Origin: Microseira wollei NIES-4236
GTDB taxonomy: Bacteria; Cyanobacteriota; Cyanobacteriia; Cyanobacteriales; Aerosakkonemataceae
Direction: 5' to 3'
Assembly: GCF_020521235.1 (NCBI RefSeq)
Contig: NZ_BLAY01000014.1
Coordinates: forward strand, 1-64,000
Length of the DNA stretch: 64,000 nucleotides
Of the stretch, positions 56,403 to 64,000 are shown piece by piece (the stretch's first letter is position 1; every line of letters starts with the position of its first letter). The position numbers and the translations under genes are program-made. Under the pieces are notes generated by a model that saw only the letters and a list, made by a program, of their open reading frames with translations, ran no database searches and was not told the origin of the DNA.

Positions 56403-57098
56403 CTATTGCTCTTGTTCCATCCCCAACATATTCCCTGACACTGGTTTGACCTCCCGTTCCAGGATATAGACGATGTAGATCGATAAAAGCGCCGCAAAAA
56501 AGCACCACACCGAAATAAAAGCATAGTAAAAAATTACTTGAGAAAATAGCATTGACAATAAAATAAATGCGCCAAAAGTATTGATGTTTTGGTTGGAAGC
56601 AATCAATAAAGGAACTGCAACGATTAACGCATAAATTATGCTGGCAACCTCCCTATACATCGGAAAATCAAATATTAATTTTGTTCTGTAGGCAATCGAG
56701 CAACTACTCGCGTCGATTTCCAACCAGTTAGAATTGGCGATCAAAGGAAGATAGAGTAAGGCTCCATAGACAAATCCTAGAATGGCAAACATCAGGCAAA
56801 CATGTTTGATTTTTTGGTTGCGCTCGCTTGCCCAAACTAGAAATGGCATCCAAAAAAGCCAAAACCAATGGGAGAAGAATAAAAACCCCAGAGAACCAAT
56901 ATCAATGTCATGGAAATTGTTTGAATTAATACCTAACCACACTACACCTTCTAATGCTTGCTGAATTCCAAAGGCTAAGGGGGTAAATGCTAATGGTAAA
57001 TACTCTGGATCTTTAGCAAGTGCTGTTTTGATACAATAGATTCCACTGGGAACTAATAAAGCACTAGCCGCAAAACTAGCTGTTGCAGAAAAGCACAT
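56403..57098 (-). CDS. DUF6629 membrane protein
   Basis: A 231-residue membrane protein with six or seven hydrophobic helices. The start ATG at 57098 follows AAGGAGAATACAA and gives MCFSATASFAASALLVPSGIYCIKTAL, a family start (MCFSATASF). Other segments are PLAFGIQQALEGVVWLG and FFSHWFWLFWMPFLVWASER. These match the family labelled DUF6629 in recent annotation. No function is known. The aromatic and histidine residues in membrane segments (EGVVWLG, SHWFW) are of interest but no metal site can be claimed. Confidence 0.72.
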   Translation of the reverse strand: MCFSATASFAASALLVPSGIYCIKTALAKDPEYLPLAFTPLAFGIQQALEGVVWLGINSNNFHDIDIGSLGFLFFSHWFWLFWMPFLVWASERNQKIKHVCLMFAILGFVYGALLYLPLIANSNWLEIDASSCSIAYRTKLIFDFPMYREVASIIYALIVAVPLLIASNQNINTFGAFILLSMLFSQVIFYYAFISVWCFFAALLSIYIVYILEREVKPVSGNMLGMEQEQ

Positions 57099-57118
57099 TT
57101 GTATTCTCCTTATTTGCA

Positions 57119-57146
57119 AAATTGCTAATTGCTAATTGCTAATTGG
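57119..57146. repeat. Heptanucleotide array (TTGCTAA type)
   Basis: Four AATTGCT/AATTGGA units just upstream of the DUF6629 gene, on its promoter side. Confidence 0.75.
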
Positions 57147-57809
57147 ATTTAAAGGAGATGTACCCATAAACGATTACCTGTTGCCAGTGACCATCGATGT
57201 AACTAGCAACTTCGGTAATCTACGCTGATCTTTATTGTCGCAATTGGTACGGGGGATTGGCAACAGATATTGATAGTAAAATTAATGTATAAAATGCTAC
57301 TTAATATTTGGGGATAGTGGGTGGAATCCTGATGCCAAAAAAAACTATACAGCGGATTGCAAGTGAGTGAGGTACAGCGAAATCGCTTCGTTTGTGTAGC
57401 GGCACCCTTAAGGGTGCCGCTACACAAACGAAGGTGTACCTCATACGACTGCAACCCGCTATAGATGGAGTCGTTGCCTATGCTACTGCATCCCTCAATC
57501 GCGAAATGTCAATATCAAAAATAGTATTGAAAACTAACTCTTGCTTTGATATCTGTCAGCGCTCTTGGATGATACGGAGAAGGCAAGGGCGTTAGATAGG
57601 CAAAAAGTAAAGTTAAATTAAATTAGTGTCTCATTACACCGATTTAGCTGTACATTTGAAATTAGGAAAGTGTCGATATCCTGACAGCAACAATTACTAC
57701 ACCAAATTTTTCAGTGACCCGTTAGCAAGTCACCTGTCATCCTTTATGGTTTTCTTCTGACAACCAACTGGTAACTGATATTAAATATTATTGAGCATCC
57801 AGTCAGACT
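57147..57809. other. Intergenic region of 663 bases
   Basis: No gene supported. It holds a palindromic element at 57345-57465 with a 48-bp perfect palindrome, and AT-rich sequence thereafter. The region from 57600 probably carries the promoter of the gene at 57810. Confidence 0.65.
57345..57465. repeat. Palindromic interspersed element with a 48-bp perfect palindrome
   Basis: Bases 57386-57433 form a perfect palindrome centred on GCACCCTTAAGGGTGC. The flanks ATACAGCGGATTGCAAGTG / GTGTACCTCATACG and CTGCAACCCGCTATAG are inverted repeats shared with elements at 9951 and 13080. Confidence 0.85.
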
Positions 57810-60632
57810 ATGAAAAGACGTTGGCAGATATTGTTCGCCTTGGCTTTGGCAGCATTTTTGTTTGTGACAGCTATGCCATTAGTTTATTCTCAGCCACAAG
57901 TTTTACCTAATCAAACTGAGAATGATACAAAATATTGTCAGAATAAAGAGAAATTTAATGCTGTATGTTTGGACGATCACTTCCTCTTCTTCATTCATAA
58001 TAAAAAGGCAGTTGGAAGCGAAATTAGAAATAAAAATCGAAATGAAGTTAGAGGCTACGAGCAACAGGAACGAGTCAAAATAATAGCCCAAAGAATTAAA
58101 GAAATTGCTGATAATTCCTCAATCAAAACCGACTCTATTAGAGTAGATAATTGGAAGGTAAAAATAACCAATATAGTCTCGCCGCTAGGAGTCATTGTAA
58201 CCTTAACAGAAGATGATATCACCGCAGCAAAAGTTATGCCTGACAACAAGGAAAAATTAGCAGATATCTACCTGCTAAAAATCAAAAATAATATTGATTT
58301 ATATAGAAACAAGAAACATATTACTGAGCATGTTGGATGGATAGAAAATATTAAAAATTTTTTCTCCCAGCCGCAGGCTTCATTCCTATTAATTATAATA
58401 ATAGTTGGCTTTATTTTTTTAATTGTGGTATTTGTAAAAAATTGGAATTTTGTCGTTGAAATTTTTGGAAAATTACTGCAATTTTTACTTATTTTAATGA
58501 TTTTTGCGTTAGTAATTAGAGCGAGCTTAATCTTTTTTTACGCTAACTTTATTGACGCCATCTTTCCAAGAGAAAATTTAACGAAATCCGATATTTCAGA
58601 ACTTTTAACCCATAGTTTTAGTTTATTACAGATGATTGGAATTCTCCTGGTGTTAGGAGTTCTTGCTTTAATACTACATTCTCTTTCTAGCCAGAAAGAA
58701 TGTATCATAATTCGACCCTTTGAGAACGACACTAAAGGACAATACCCAGAGAACATTGGTAAAGCCATTACTGATTCATTAATTGAGGAATTAGAGAGAA
58801 TTCGCCAAATCCATGCCTTATTCAAGGATGTAGACACCCAAGACATCAAGCTAGCACCTCGTCTTGACCGAAAAGTTTATTTTGATCCGCCTCGGATTCA
58901 AGAAAATCCATTAGAGCAACTCCAAGGGATCGGTACAGTTGAAGTTAGTGGAACCAGATTCACCCTCGATCCTATCCTTTTATATCTCAGGCATGTATGG
59001 CCTTTTGGAGGCATCAATACAATCATCACAGGTAGCTTACAAACCTATAATTCTGACAATCGTTTAGTCGCGAAATTAAGTTCTAGCACCAAAGTTAGTG
59101 CTTTAGAAGTGACTCACCGAAACCAGCCAAGCGTATCAATACCTGAGATGATAAGAGAGCTAGCCTTCAAAATTGCTTGGTCTTTGCAAACAACCAATAG
59201 TATTTCCGCTAAAACCTGGGAAGCATTCAAGTGGTTGACAGAGGCAACTGACGAGTACTGTCAATATAGGCAAAATGGAAAACTCGGACATCTTGACAGC
59301 GCTTACAACCATTGTCAAGCAGCAATGAAAGCTGAAAAACACTATGAAAGCGTTGCGGATTTATTATATCTAGTTGGGATTGCCTATTTAGAACAGAAAA
59401 AATGTGACAAGGCGGAGCAAGCTTTGCTGTTCTCTATTCAAATCAATCCTAGAAGCTCTAAAACGGCTAATTTTCATCATGGGCTAGGGAATGTGTATTA
59501 TGCTCAAAGAAAATTTGATTATGCTCTTGAGCAATATCACCATGCTATTCGGTTAAACGAAGAGTTTGCGAATTGTTGCGAGCGTCTTATCAAAATATAT
59601 CCTAAGAATGTCAATCCTTATAATGGCCTTGGCAACGTCTATTCGGAACTAGAAAAGTCTCCAGATGTCTTAGAAGAGAATTACCGAAAAGCTTCTCAAC
59701 AAGATTTTAGATTATGGAAGCCATATAACAATCTTGGTCTTTCCTACTTATACTGCTTAAATAGCGATCCAAAATACTATGACAAAGCTGCTGAAGAATT
59801 TAGAAAAGCCATTGAGTGTGACAGCCATCAAAGAATTAGCAATTGTACGATGAAGCTAAAAATAGCGCATTTAATTAGTTGGTTTAAATGGGTTAAAATT
59901 GCTCGCTTTATTTTAAAAAAAGATTACCAGATGGATCGTATTTTTGGGAACTGGAAGAACAAAATTTCTCATCCTCATAGTGGATTAGGTTTGGCTTATT
60001 TTTATAAATACTATAAATTCCAAAATCAGGAAATAAAATTGCTTGAGAATGCCAGAGAGGAAATGCATAAAGCCATTGATATTGATGGTAATGTGGCTAT
60101 ATTTTACTGGAATTTTGGGTTAATTCAATTGGGATACTTAGTCCAAGAAACAGAATATGAAAAGAAAGATGAAATAATTAATGATGTCATTAGTTGGTGG
60201 AAAAAAGCACTTAAAATCTTGGAAAACAATCATCAGCATGATATAATTAATGAAAGCGTAAAAAGTGTGGAAATTGTAGATTGGTATGAAAATGAAGAAG
60301 CACAATATACTTTAATAAGAGCGTTGGACATCGTAGAAAAGTATGAGAATGATGATGAAGCATTATCTCGTGGCATCTACAGATATGTCATTAATGTTTT
60401 TGAACACGGGCAATCAAATCCTACAAACACAATGATTTTGAGCAACATAGAAGCGCTGTTGGAGCTACAGGAATTTTCGTTAAACAAAGCTTATTTAAAT
60501 AGTCTCAAGACAGATTTAGAAACAATATATGAAATTTTAAAAAATCAGAATCTACCAGACAAGTATAAAAATTTGCCATCAGCCTTGAAAAAACTATGCG
60601 ATCGTCTCTCTGGTAAGCGATCGCATTACTAA
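57810..60632 (+). CDS. Large membrane-anchored TPR protein with a TolB/FlgO-like domain
   Basis: A 940-residue protein, AT-rich and unlike its neighbours in composition. It has a signal peptide (MKRRWQILFALALAAFLFVTAMPLVYS), a soluble region of about 150 residues, and three membrane helices at about 190-207, 215-240 and 270-288. Residues about 295-455 (IIRPFENDTKGQYPENIGKAITDSLIEELERI and NTIITGSLQTYNSDNRLVAKL) resemble the FlgO/TolB N-terminal fold found in regulators that sum cell-envelope or tandem signals. From about 465 there are TPR helices (LADLLYLVGIAYLEQKKCDKAEQALLFSIQINPRS, LGNVYYAQRKFDYALEQYHHAIRLN, AAEEFRKAIECD). Function unknown; a scaffold at the cytoplasmic membrane is inferred. 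Confidence 0.65.
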   Translation: MKRRWQILFALALAAFLFVTAMPLVYSQPQVLPNQTENDTKYCQNKEKFNAVCLDDHFLFFIHNKKAVGSEIRNKNRNEVRGYEQQERVKIIAQRIKEIADNSSIKTDSIRVDNWKVKITNIVSPLGVIVTLTEDDITAAKVMPDNKEKLADIYLLKIKNNIDLYRNKKHITEHVGWIENIKNFFSQPQASFLLIIIIVGFIFLIVVFVKNWNFVVEIFGKLLQFLLILMIFALVIRASLIFFYANFIDAIFPRENLTKSDISELLTHSFSLLQMIGILLVLGVLALILHSLSSQKECIIIRPFENDTKGQYPENIGKAITDSLIEELERIRQIHALFKDVDTQDIKLAPRLDRKVYFDPPRIQENPLEQLQGIGTVEVSGTRFTLDPILLYLRHVWPFGGINTIITGSLQTYNSDNRLVAKLSSSTKVSALEVTHRNQPSVSIPEMIRELAFKIAWSLQTTNSISAKTWEAFKWLTEATDEYCQYRQNGKLGHLDSAYNHCQAAMKAEKHYESVADLLYLVGIAYLEQKKCDKAEQALLFSIQINPRSSKTANFHHGLGNVYYAQRKFDYALEQYHHAIRLNEEFANCCERLIKIYPKNVNPYNGLGNVYSELEKSPDVLEENYRKASQQDFRLWKPYNNLGLSYLYCLNSDPKYYDKAAEEFRKAIECDSHQRISNCTMKLKIAHLISWFKWVKIARFILKKDYQMDRIFGNWKNKISHPHSGLGLAYFYKYYKFQNQEIKLLENAREEMHKAIDIDGNVAIFYWNFGLIQLGYLVQETEYEKKDEIINDVISWWKKALKILENNHQHDIINESVKSVEIVDWYENEEAQYTLIRALDIVEKYENDDEALSRGIYRYVINVFEHGQSNPTNTMILSNIEALLELQEFSLNKAYLNSLKTDLETIYEILKNQNLPDKYKNLPSALKKLCDRLSGKRSHY

Positions 60633-61120
60633 GTTACCTTAAACTCAAATATACCTCAAAAATAGCAAGTTTTTTGGCTGTTATTCAGGCTGGAATTACT
60701 GGTCTGACTGGATATTAGCTCCATAAGCTTACTCTCCTTCCCTACATAGCTTACTCAACTATATGGAAATTTGCCGCCACATCTAACCCAACACCCAACC
60801 CCTCTGCTGTGTTTCCCCTGCACAAGGATGCTCGCCTAGCTAGCCCTTGGCATATCGCAATCCATTAAACCTAGACCATATTCCTTGTGGGGTGGGCATT
60901 TTGCCCGCCAAAGAGGGGAGTTTTTGCAGAAGTCTATTGTGCATTGCCACCTTTGTTAAGAGACGGGGAAGCGATCGCACAAAGCGCCCGATCTTAAGTA
61001 ACGGTGAAAGTTTGACAAAATATAAACTCCGCTAGACATTTTAGAATTTTGTAGGAAGATGGTAGATCGCATTGTTGGCCCACCGAGCCGCAGCTACTAA
61101 ATTTCTTTTGGACTCTGACG
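60633..61120. other. Intergenic region before the nitrite/sulfite reductase
   Basis: No gene supported. It carries a CTTGTGGGGTGGGCATTTTGCCCGCC palindrome at about 60882-60912 and a GCGATCGC site. The last 100 bases are the leader of the reductase gene. No NtcA box (GTAN8TAC) was confidently seen. Confidence 0.55.
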
Positions 61121-63463
61121 ATGACCAATCAACAAAACTTAACTTGGAAAGCCGCTTTAGCAGACAAAATACCTCCTCAGATGGCAGAGGAAATTGATAC
61201 GTTTGAAAATCAAATGACCTTACGCTGTCAGGGGAAGCTGGACGAAAAAGTTTTTGCGGAATTGCGCCTGCGGCGGGGTGCCTACGGTCAACGGTATGAC
61301 AATGGTTTCCGCTACGATGGCGAAAAAACCCAGGAAATTGCTTTCCCCCATAAAGCATTGACCAAAGGTCCGGAAACTAAATGGGAAGCCCCTGGTATGC
61401 AGCGGATTAAAATTCCCTACGGGGGCATGACTGCCGAACAAATGGAAGTGCTGGCTGATGTGGCGGAGGAATATTCGGATTCGATTCTCCACGTCACGAC
61501 GCGCCAGGATTTTCAGCTGCATTTTATTTCCATCGAGGATACCCCCGACATGCATCGCCGTTTGGCTGCGGTAGGTATTACTACTCGCGAAGCCTGCGGC
61601 AACTCGGTGCGAAATGTTACTGCTTGTCCCCTAGCTGGCGTGTGCCACGATGAAGCTTTCGATGTGTCGGGATATGCCGATGGCATGACTCGTTATTTCT
61701 TGGGACACCGGGATGTGCAGGACTTTGGTCGCAAGTTTAAGATTGCCTTCTCCGGTTGTTCGCAGCACCCCTGCGGTTTGACTTATATGCACGACATGGG
61801 GTTGATTGCGACGACAAAGGTTATCGATGGCGTCGAGAAACAAGGTTTTGAAATGTATGTGGGTGGCGGTTTGGGCGCTGTGCCTCATCTCGCTAAACTG
61901 TTGGATGAATTTGTGCCAACTGAAGAACTCCTGCCTTTGTCCCAAGCCGTCGCCAGGGTATATGCTCGATTGGGTGAGAAGAAAAACCGCAACAAAGCGC
62001 GGATTAAGTTTCTCGTTTCCAAGTTGGGAATTGAAGAATTCCGTCGCTTGGTGAAAGAAGAACGCGCCGCTTTGGATCATGACCCCAAATGGACAGAATT
62101 TCTCCAAACTTTGTCTAAATTTGCAGAATCGGGATTGCCCCAGCCAGTTTCTGCCGGACAATCGATCGATTTAGGTGCAGACGCAGAAGCGTTGGAGGAA
62201 TGGAAGTCTACTAATCTTTATCAGCAGCGACAACCAGGTTTTGTTTGCGTTGCGATCGCTCTCCCTTTAGGTGACCTGACTTCCCAGCAAATGCGCGGTT
62301 TAGCCGACATCACTCGCCGCTTTACCCGCGATACGATTCGCACAACGGTCGAGCAAAATATCCTACTGCGCTGGATTCACGAAGCCGATTTGCCTGCGCT
62401 TTATTTAGCGCTGAAAGCCATCAATCTCCACGCTGCCGGCGCACATTCGATCGTCGATATTACCGCTTGTCCCGGTACGGATACTTGCAAGTTGGGTATT
62501 TCTAGTTCGCGGGGATTGGCGGGTGAATTACGCGATCGCTTAGCCGTAAAAGGTTGGCAATACGATACCTCGCTCAAGGATATTCGCATCAAAATCAGCG
62601 GTTGTTTCAACTCCTGCGGTCAGCACATGGTAGCCGAAATTGGCTTCTATGGAGCAAATCGCCTCATCGATCGCCACCGGGTGCCCCACTTCCATCTGGT
62701 TTTGGGCGGCGAATGGGATAACAACGCGATTCAATACGGACAGTCCCTCGGTGTAATTCCCTCCAAGCGCGTGCCAGATGTAGTGGAATTCCTCGTTGAT
62801 TTGTACCTGCGAGAACGGCAAAATGGAGAGAAATTTTCCCAATTTGTCAACCGTATCGGCAAAAAAGAAATCAAAGATCGGATACAACCATTTACTGAAG
62901 TTCCACTCTACGCCGTTGACAAATCCTTCTACGTCGATTGGGGTGATGCGCGGGAATACACCATCGGCGATATCGGGATTGGAGAATGTGCGGGAGAAGT
63001 TGTTTCCCTCACCGATTTCGGCGTAGCAGCGGCGGAAAGTATCTACTTTGATGCCACCTTACTGCTGGAAGGGAACTCAACTAATGGGAACGTCAAGCAA
63101 GCAGCAGACAAAGCACTCGAAGCGATGTTGAATGCCGCGCAAGCGCTGGTGAAAGTGCAAAACGTGGATATTCCCAACAATCCGGAAGCGATCGTTAAGG
63201 AGTTCCGCAAATATTTCTACGATACGGAGTTATTCTTTGACCCGTTCGCCAGAGGAAAGTTTGCCAGCTACCTGTTCAATGCTTACGAACACCGCAACGA
63301 TGACACCAATTTAGACCGCGCCAAGCAATTAATTGAAGAAGCGCGTCTGTTTATCGAAGCCGCTCATGAATGCAATACCCGCATGGTGCAAGCTGGTATT
63401 ACCAATCCTGGTAGCTTCAAAAAGTGGCTGATGGAACGGGAAATGCAGTTGGCTAATGGTTAA
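61121..63463 (+). CDS. Siroheme nitrite/sulfite reductase with C-terminal extension
   Basis: A 780-residue reductase with two-fold repeated ferredoxin-like and siroheme domains. The first half carries LHVTTRQDFQLHFI and NVTACPLAGVCHDEAF; the second carries RTTVEQNILLRWI and the siroheme-4Fe4S cysteines C450, C456 (ACPGTDTC), C495 and C499 (GCFNSCGQH). It reduces nitrite to ammonia or sulfite to sulfide with electrons from ferredoxin; the sequence alone does not settle which. Residues from about 625 to 780 are an extension: a beta segment then helices (ADKALEAMLNAAQALVKVQN, LDRAKQLIEEARLFIEAAHE), probably a helical bundle of HEPN-like type. A very long heptamer array follows, then a gene for a small protein on the same strand. 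Confidence 0.9.
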   Translation: MTNQQNLTWKAALADKIPPQMAEEIDTFENQMTLRCQGKLDEKVFAELRLRRGAYGQRYDNGFRYDGEKTQEIAFPHKALTKGPETKWEAPGMQRIKIPYGGMTAEQMEVLADVAEEYSDSILHVTTRQDFQLHFISIEDTPDMHRRLAAVGITTREACGNSVRNVTACPLAGVCHDEAFDVSGYADGMTRYFLGHRDVQDFGRKFKIAFSGCSQHPCGLTYMHDMGLIATTKVIDGVEKQGFEMYVGGGLGAVPHLAKLLDEFVPTEELLPLSQAVARVYARLGEKKNRNKARIKFLVSKLGIEEFRRLVKEERAALDHDPKWTEFLQTLSKFAESGLPQPVSAGQSIDLGADAEALEEWKSTNLYQQRQPGFVCVAIALPLGDLTSQQMRGLADITRRFTRDTIRTTVEQNILLRWIHEADLPALYLALKAINLHAAGAHSIVDITACPGTDTCKLGISSSRGLAGELRDRLAVKGWQYDTSLKDIRIKISGCFNSCGQHMVAEIGFYGANRLIDRHRVPHFHLVLGGEWDNNAIQYGQSLGVIPSKRVPDVVEFLVDLYLRERQNGEKFSQFVNRIGKKEIKDRIQPFTEVPLYAVDKSFYVDWGDAREYTIGDIGIGECAGEVVSLTDFGVAAAESIYFDATLLLEGNSTNGNVKQAADKALEAMLNAAQALVKVQNVDIPNNPEAIVKEFRKYFYDTELFFDPFARGKFASYLFNAYEHRNDDTNLDRAKQLIEEARLFIEAAHECNTRMVQAGITNPGSFKKWLMEREMQLANG

Positions 63464-63727
63464 TGGTTAATGGTTAATGGCTAATGGCTAATGGCTAATG
63501 GCTAATGGCTAATGGCTAATGGTTAATGGCTAATGGTTAATGGCTAATGGTTAATGGCTAATGGTTAATGGCCTTTTCCTATTAGCAATTAGCTATTAGC
63601 AATTAGCAATTAGCAATTAGCAATTAGCAATTAGCAATTAGCAATTAGCAATTAGCAATTAGCAATTAGCAATTAGCAATTAGCAATTAGCAATTAGCAA
63701 TTAGCAATTAGCAATTAGCAATTAGCC
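63460..63727. repeat. Long heptanucleotide array, two phases
   Basis: About 15 units of TTAATGG/CTAATGG type at 63460-63571, a break CCTTTTCCTATT, then about 20 units of AGCAATT at 63583-63725. The two halves are not simple complements: TAATGGC units on the left and TTAGCAA on the right. It is the longest array in the window (268 bp) and lies between two genes of one transcription direction. Confidence 0.95.
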
Positions 63728-63755
63728 AGCAAATAATTTGAAGGAACAAACACAG

Positions 63756-64000
63756 ATGAATCTCGATCGTTTTTGCATTAAATTCTTGGCTCGTCCGGAA
63801 ACAAATATCGATGAAACTACTTTTATCGATGTTTTTCACGAATGGATTCGCTTAGGCAAACTGCAGGGGACGTTGATTGATGTAGCGGATTATAGTCACG
63901 TGCCTAATGGCCCTGGCATCATGCTGATTACCCATGAAATCAACTATGCAATGGATCGTGCCAATGGAGAGTTTGGTTTGCAAGCTCAACGCAAGTTAGG
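63756..64000 (+). CDS. Conserved cyanobacterial protein, 5' part only (runs off window)
   Basis: The first 81 codons, cut by the window edge. It starts MNLDRFCIKFLARPETNIDETTFIDVFHEWIRLGKLQGTLIDVADYSHVPNGPGIMLITHEINYAMDRANGEFGLQAQ. The ATG follows GAAGGAACAAACACAG. The sequence is a soluble alpha/beta type with GPGIMLITHE and no signal peptide. It resembles a small cyanobacterial family found next to nitrite/sulfite reductases, of unknown function. Adjacency suggests an accessory role for the reductase, but the heptamer array between them weakens any operon claim. Confidence 0.72.
   Translation, partial: MNLDRFCIKFLARPETNIDETTFIDVFHEWIRLGKLQGTLIDVADYSHVPNGPGIMLITHEINYAMDRANGEFGLQAQRKL

Noticed and set aside
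1-64000. tRNA, rRNA, and riboswitches
   Set aside because: I scanned for tRNA-like cloverleafs, rRNA motifs and a cobalamin riboswitch near cobK and saw none that I could support; a covariance-model search would be needed to exclude them.

Overview
The window is chromosomal DNA from a cyanobacterium, most likely a filamentous one of the Oscillatoriales type. The evidence is a psbU-like photosystem II gene, a CBS-CP12 protein, the xisH/xisI pair, a nitrite/sulfite reductase, dense HIP1 octamers (GCGATCGC), and very long heptanucleotide arrays (TTAGCAA, TTAGCCA, TTACCAA types) between genes. The order-level placement is inference. No rRNA, tRNA or CRISPR array was recognised.

Layout. 0.2-10 kb: a spkB-like kinase, pheT, a YciI-like protein, uvsE, a DUF2945 protein, a small conserved protein and a DUF4212/sodium-solute symporter pair. 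10-19 kb: a CxxC protein, an ATP-grasp protein, a wrecked toxin-antitoxin pair, SH3 and L,D-transpeptidase cell-wall genes, gamma-glutamyltransferase, a TetR regulator fused to a transposase-type zinc ribbon and divergent from a Rieske oxygenase, and cobK. 19-36.5 kb: a GDP-mannose-type sugar nucleotide enzyme, ssb with a partial duplicate flanking an RTX protein, a catalase-like protein, pgk, a universal stress protein, CBS-CP12, a decayed TnpB element, a RbgA-type GTPase, an FHA-GAF-cyclase, a MOSC protein and an exported beta-carbonic anhydrase. 36.5-47 kb: a 13-copy 53-bp satellite, DUF4327 and zinc-ribbon genes, two genes sharing an FSGRPNP domain, a DUF29 pseudogene, a pterin-synthase-like protein, an MgtC/DUF4010 membrane protein and a three-gene cluster of unknowns. 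47-54.5 kb: psbU, pcm and then a defence/toxin-antitoxin island (GmrSD-like DUF262-DUF1524 protein, duplicated DUF433/DUF5615 modules, xisH-xisI, DUF4058, a nonapeptide-repeat protein). 54.5-64 kb: a conserved unknown, a 2-hydroxyacid dehydrogenase, DUF6629, a large TPR membrane protein, the nitrite/sulfite reductase and the start of its downstream neighbour.

What stands out is the load of mobile and repetitive DNA. At least six small palindromic or tandem repeat families are interspersed. Some have landed inside genes: a MITE-like copy cuts a RelE-type toxin, another supplies the stop codon of the TetR fusion, a heptamer array is read in frame inside cobK, and a 30-bp palindrome sits in frame in a TnpB gene. 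Remnants of Uma2, DUF29, UPF0175 and DUF5615 genes show heavy turnover of toxin-antitoxin-type genes.

The best candidates for something undescribed are the paired FSGRPNP genes (one possible cysteine hydrolase, one lipoprotein), the 44.1-46.7 kb cluster, the SILSIGSAG-repeat protein and the satellite array. All functional statements come from reading motifs in the sequence; no database search was run.
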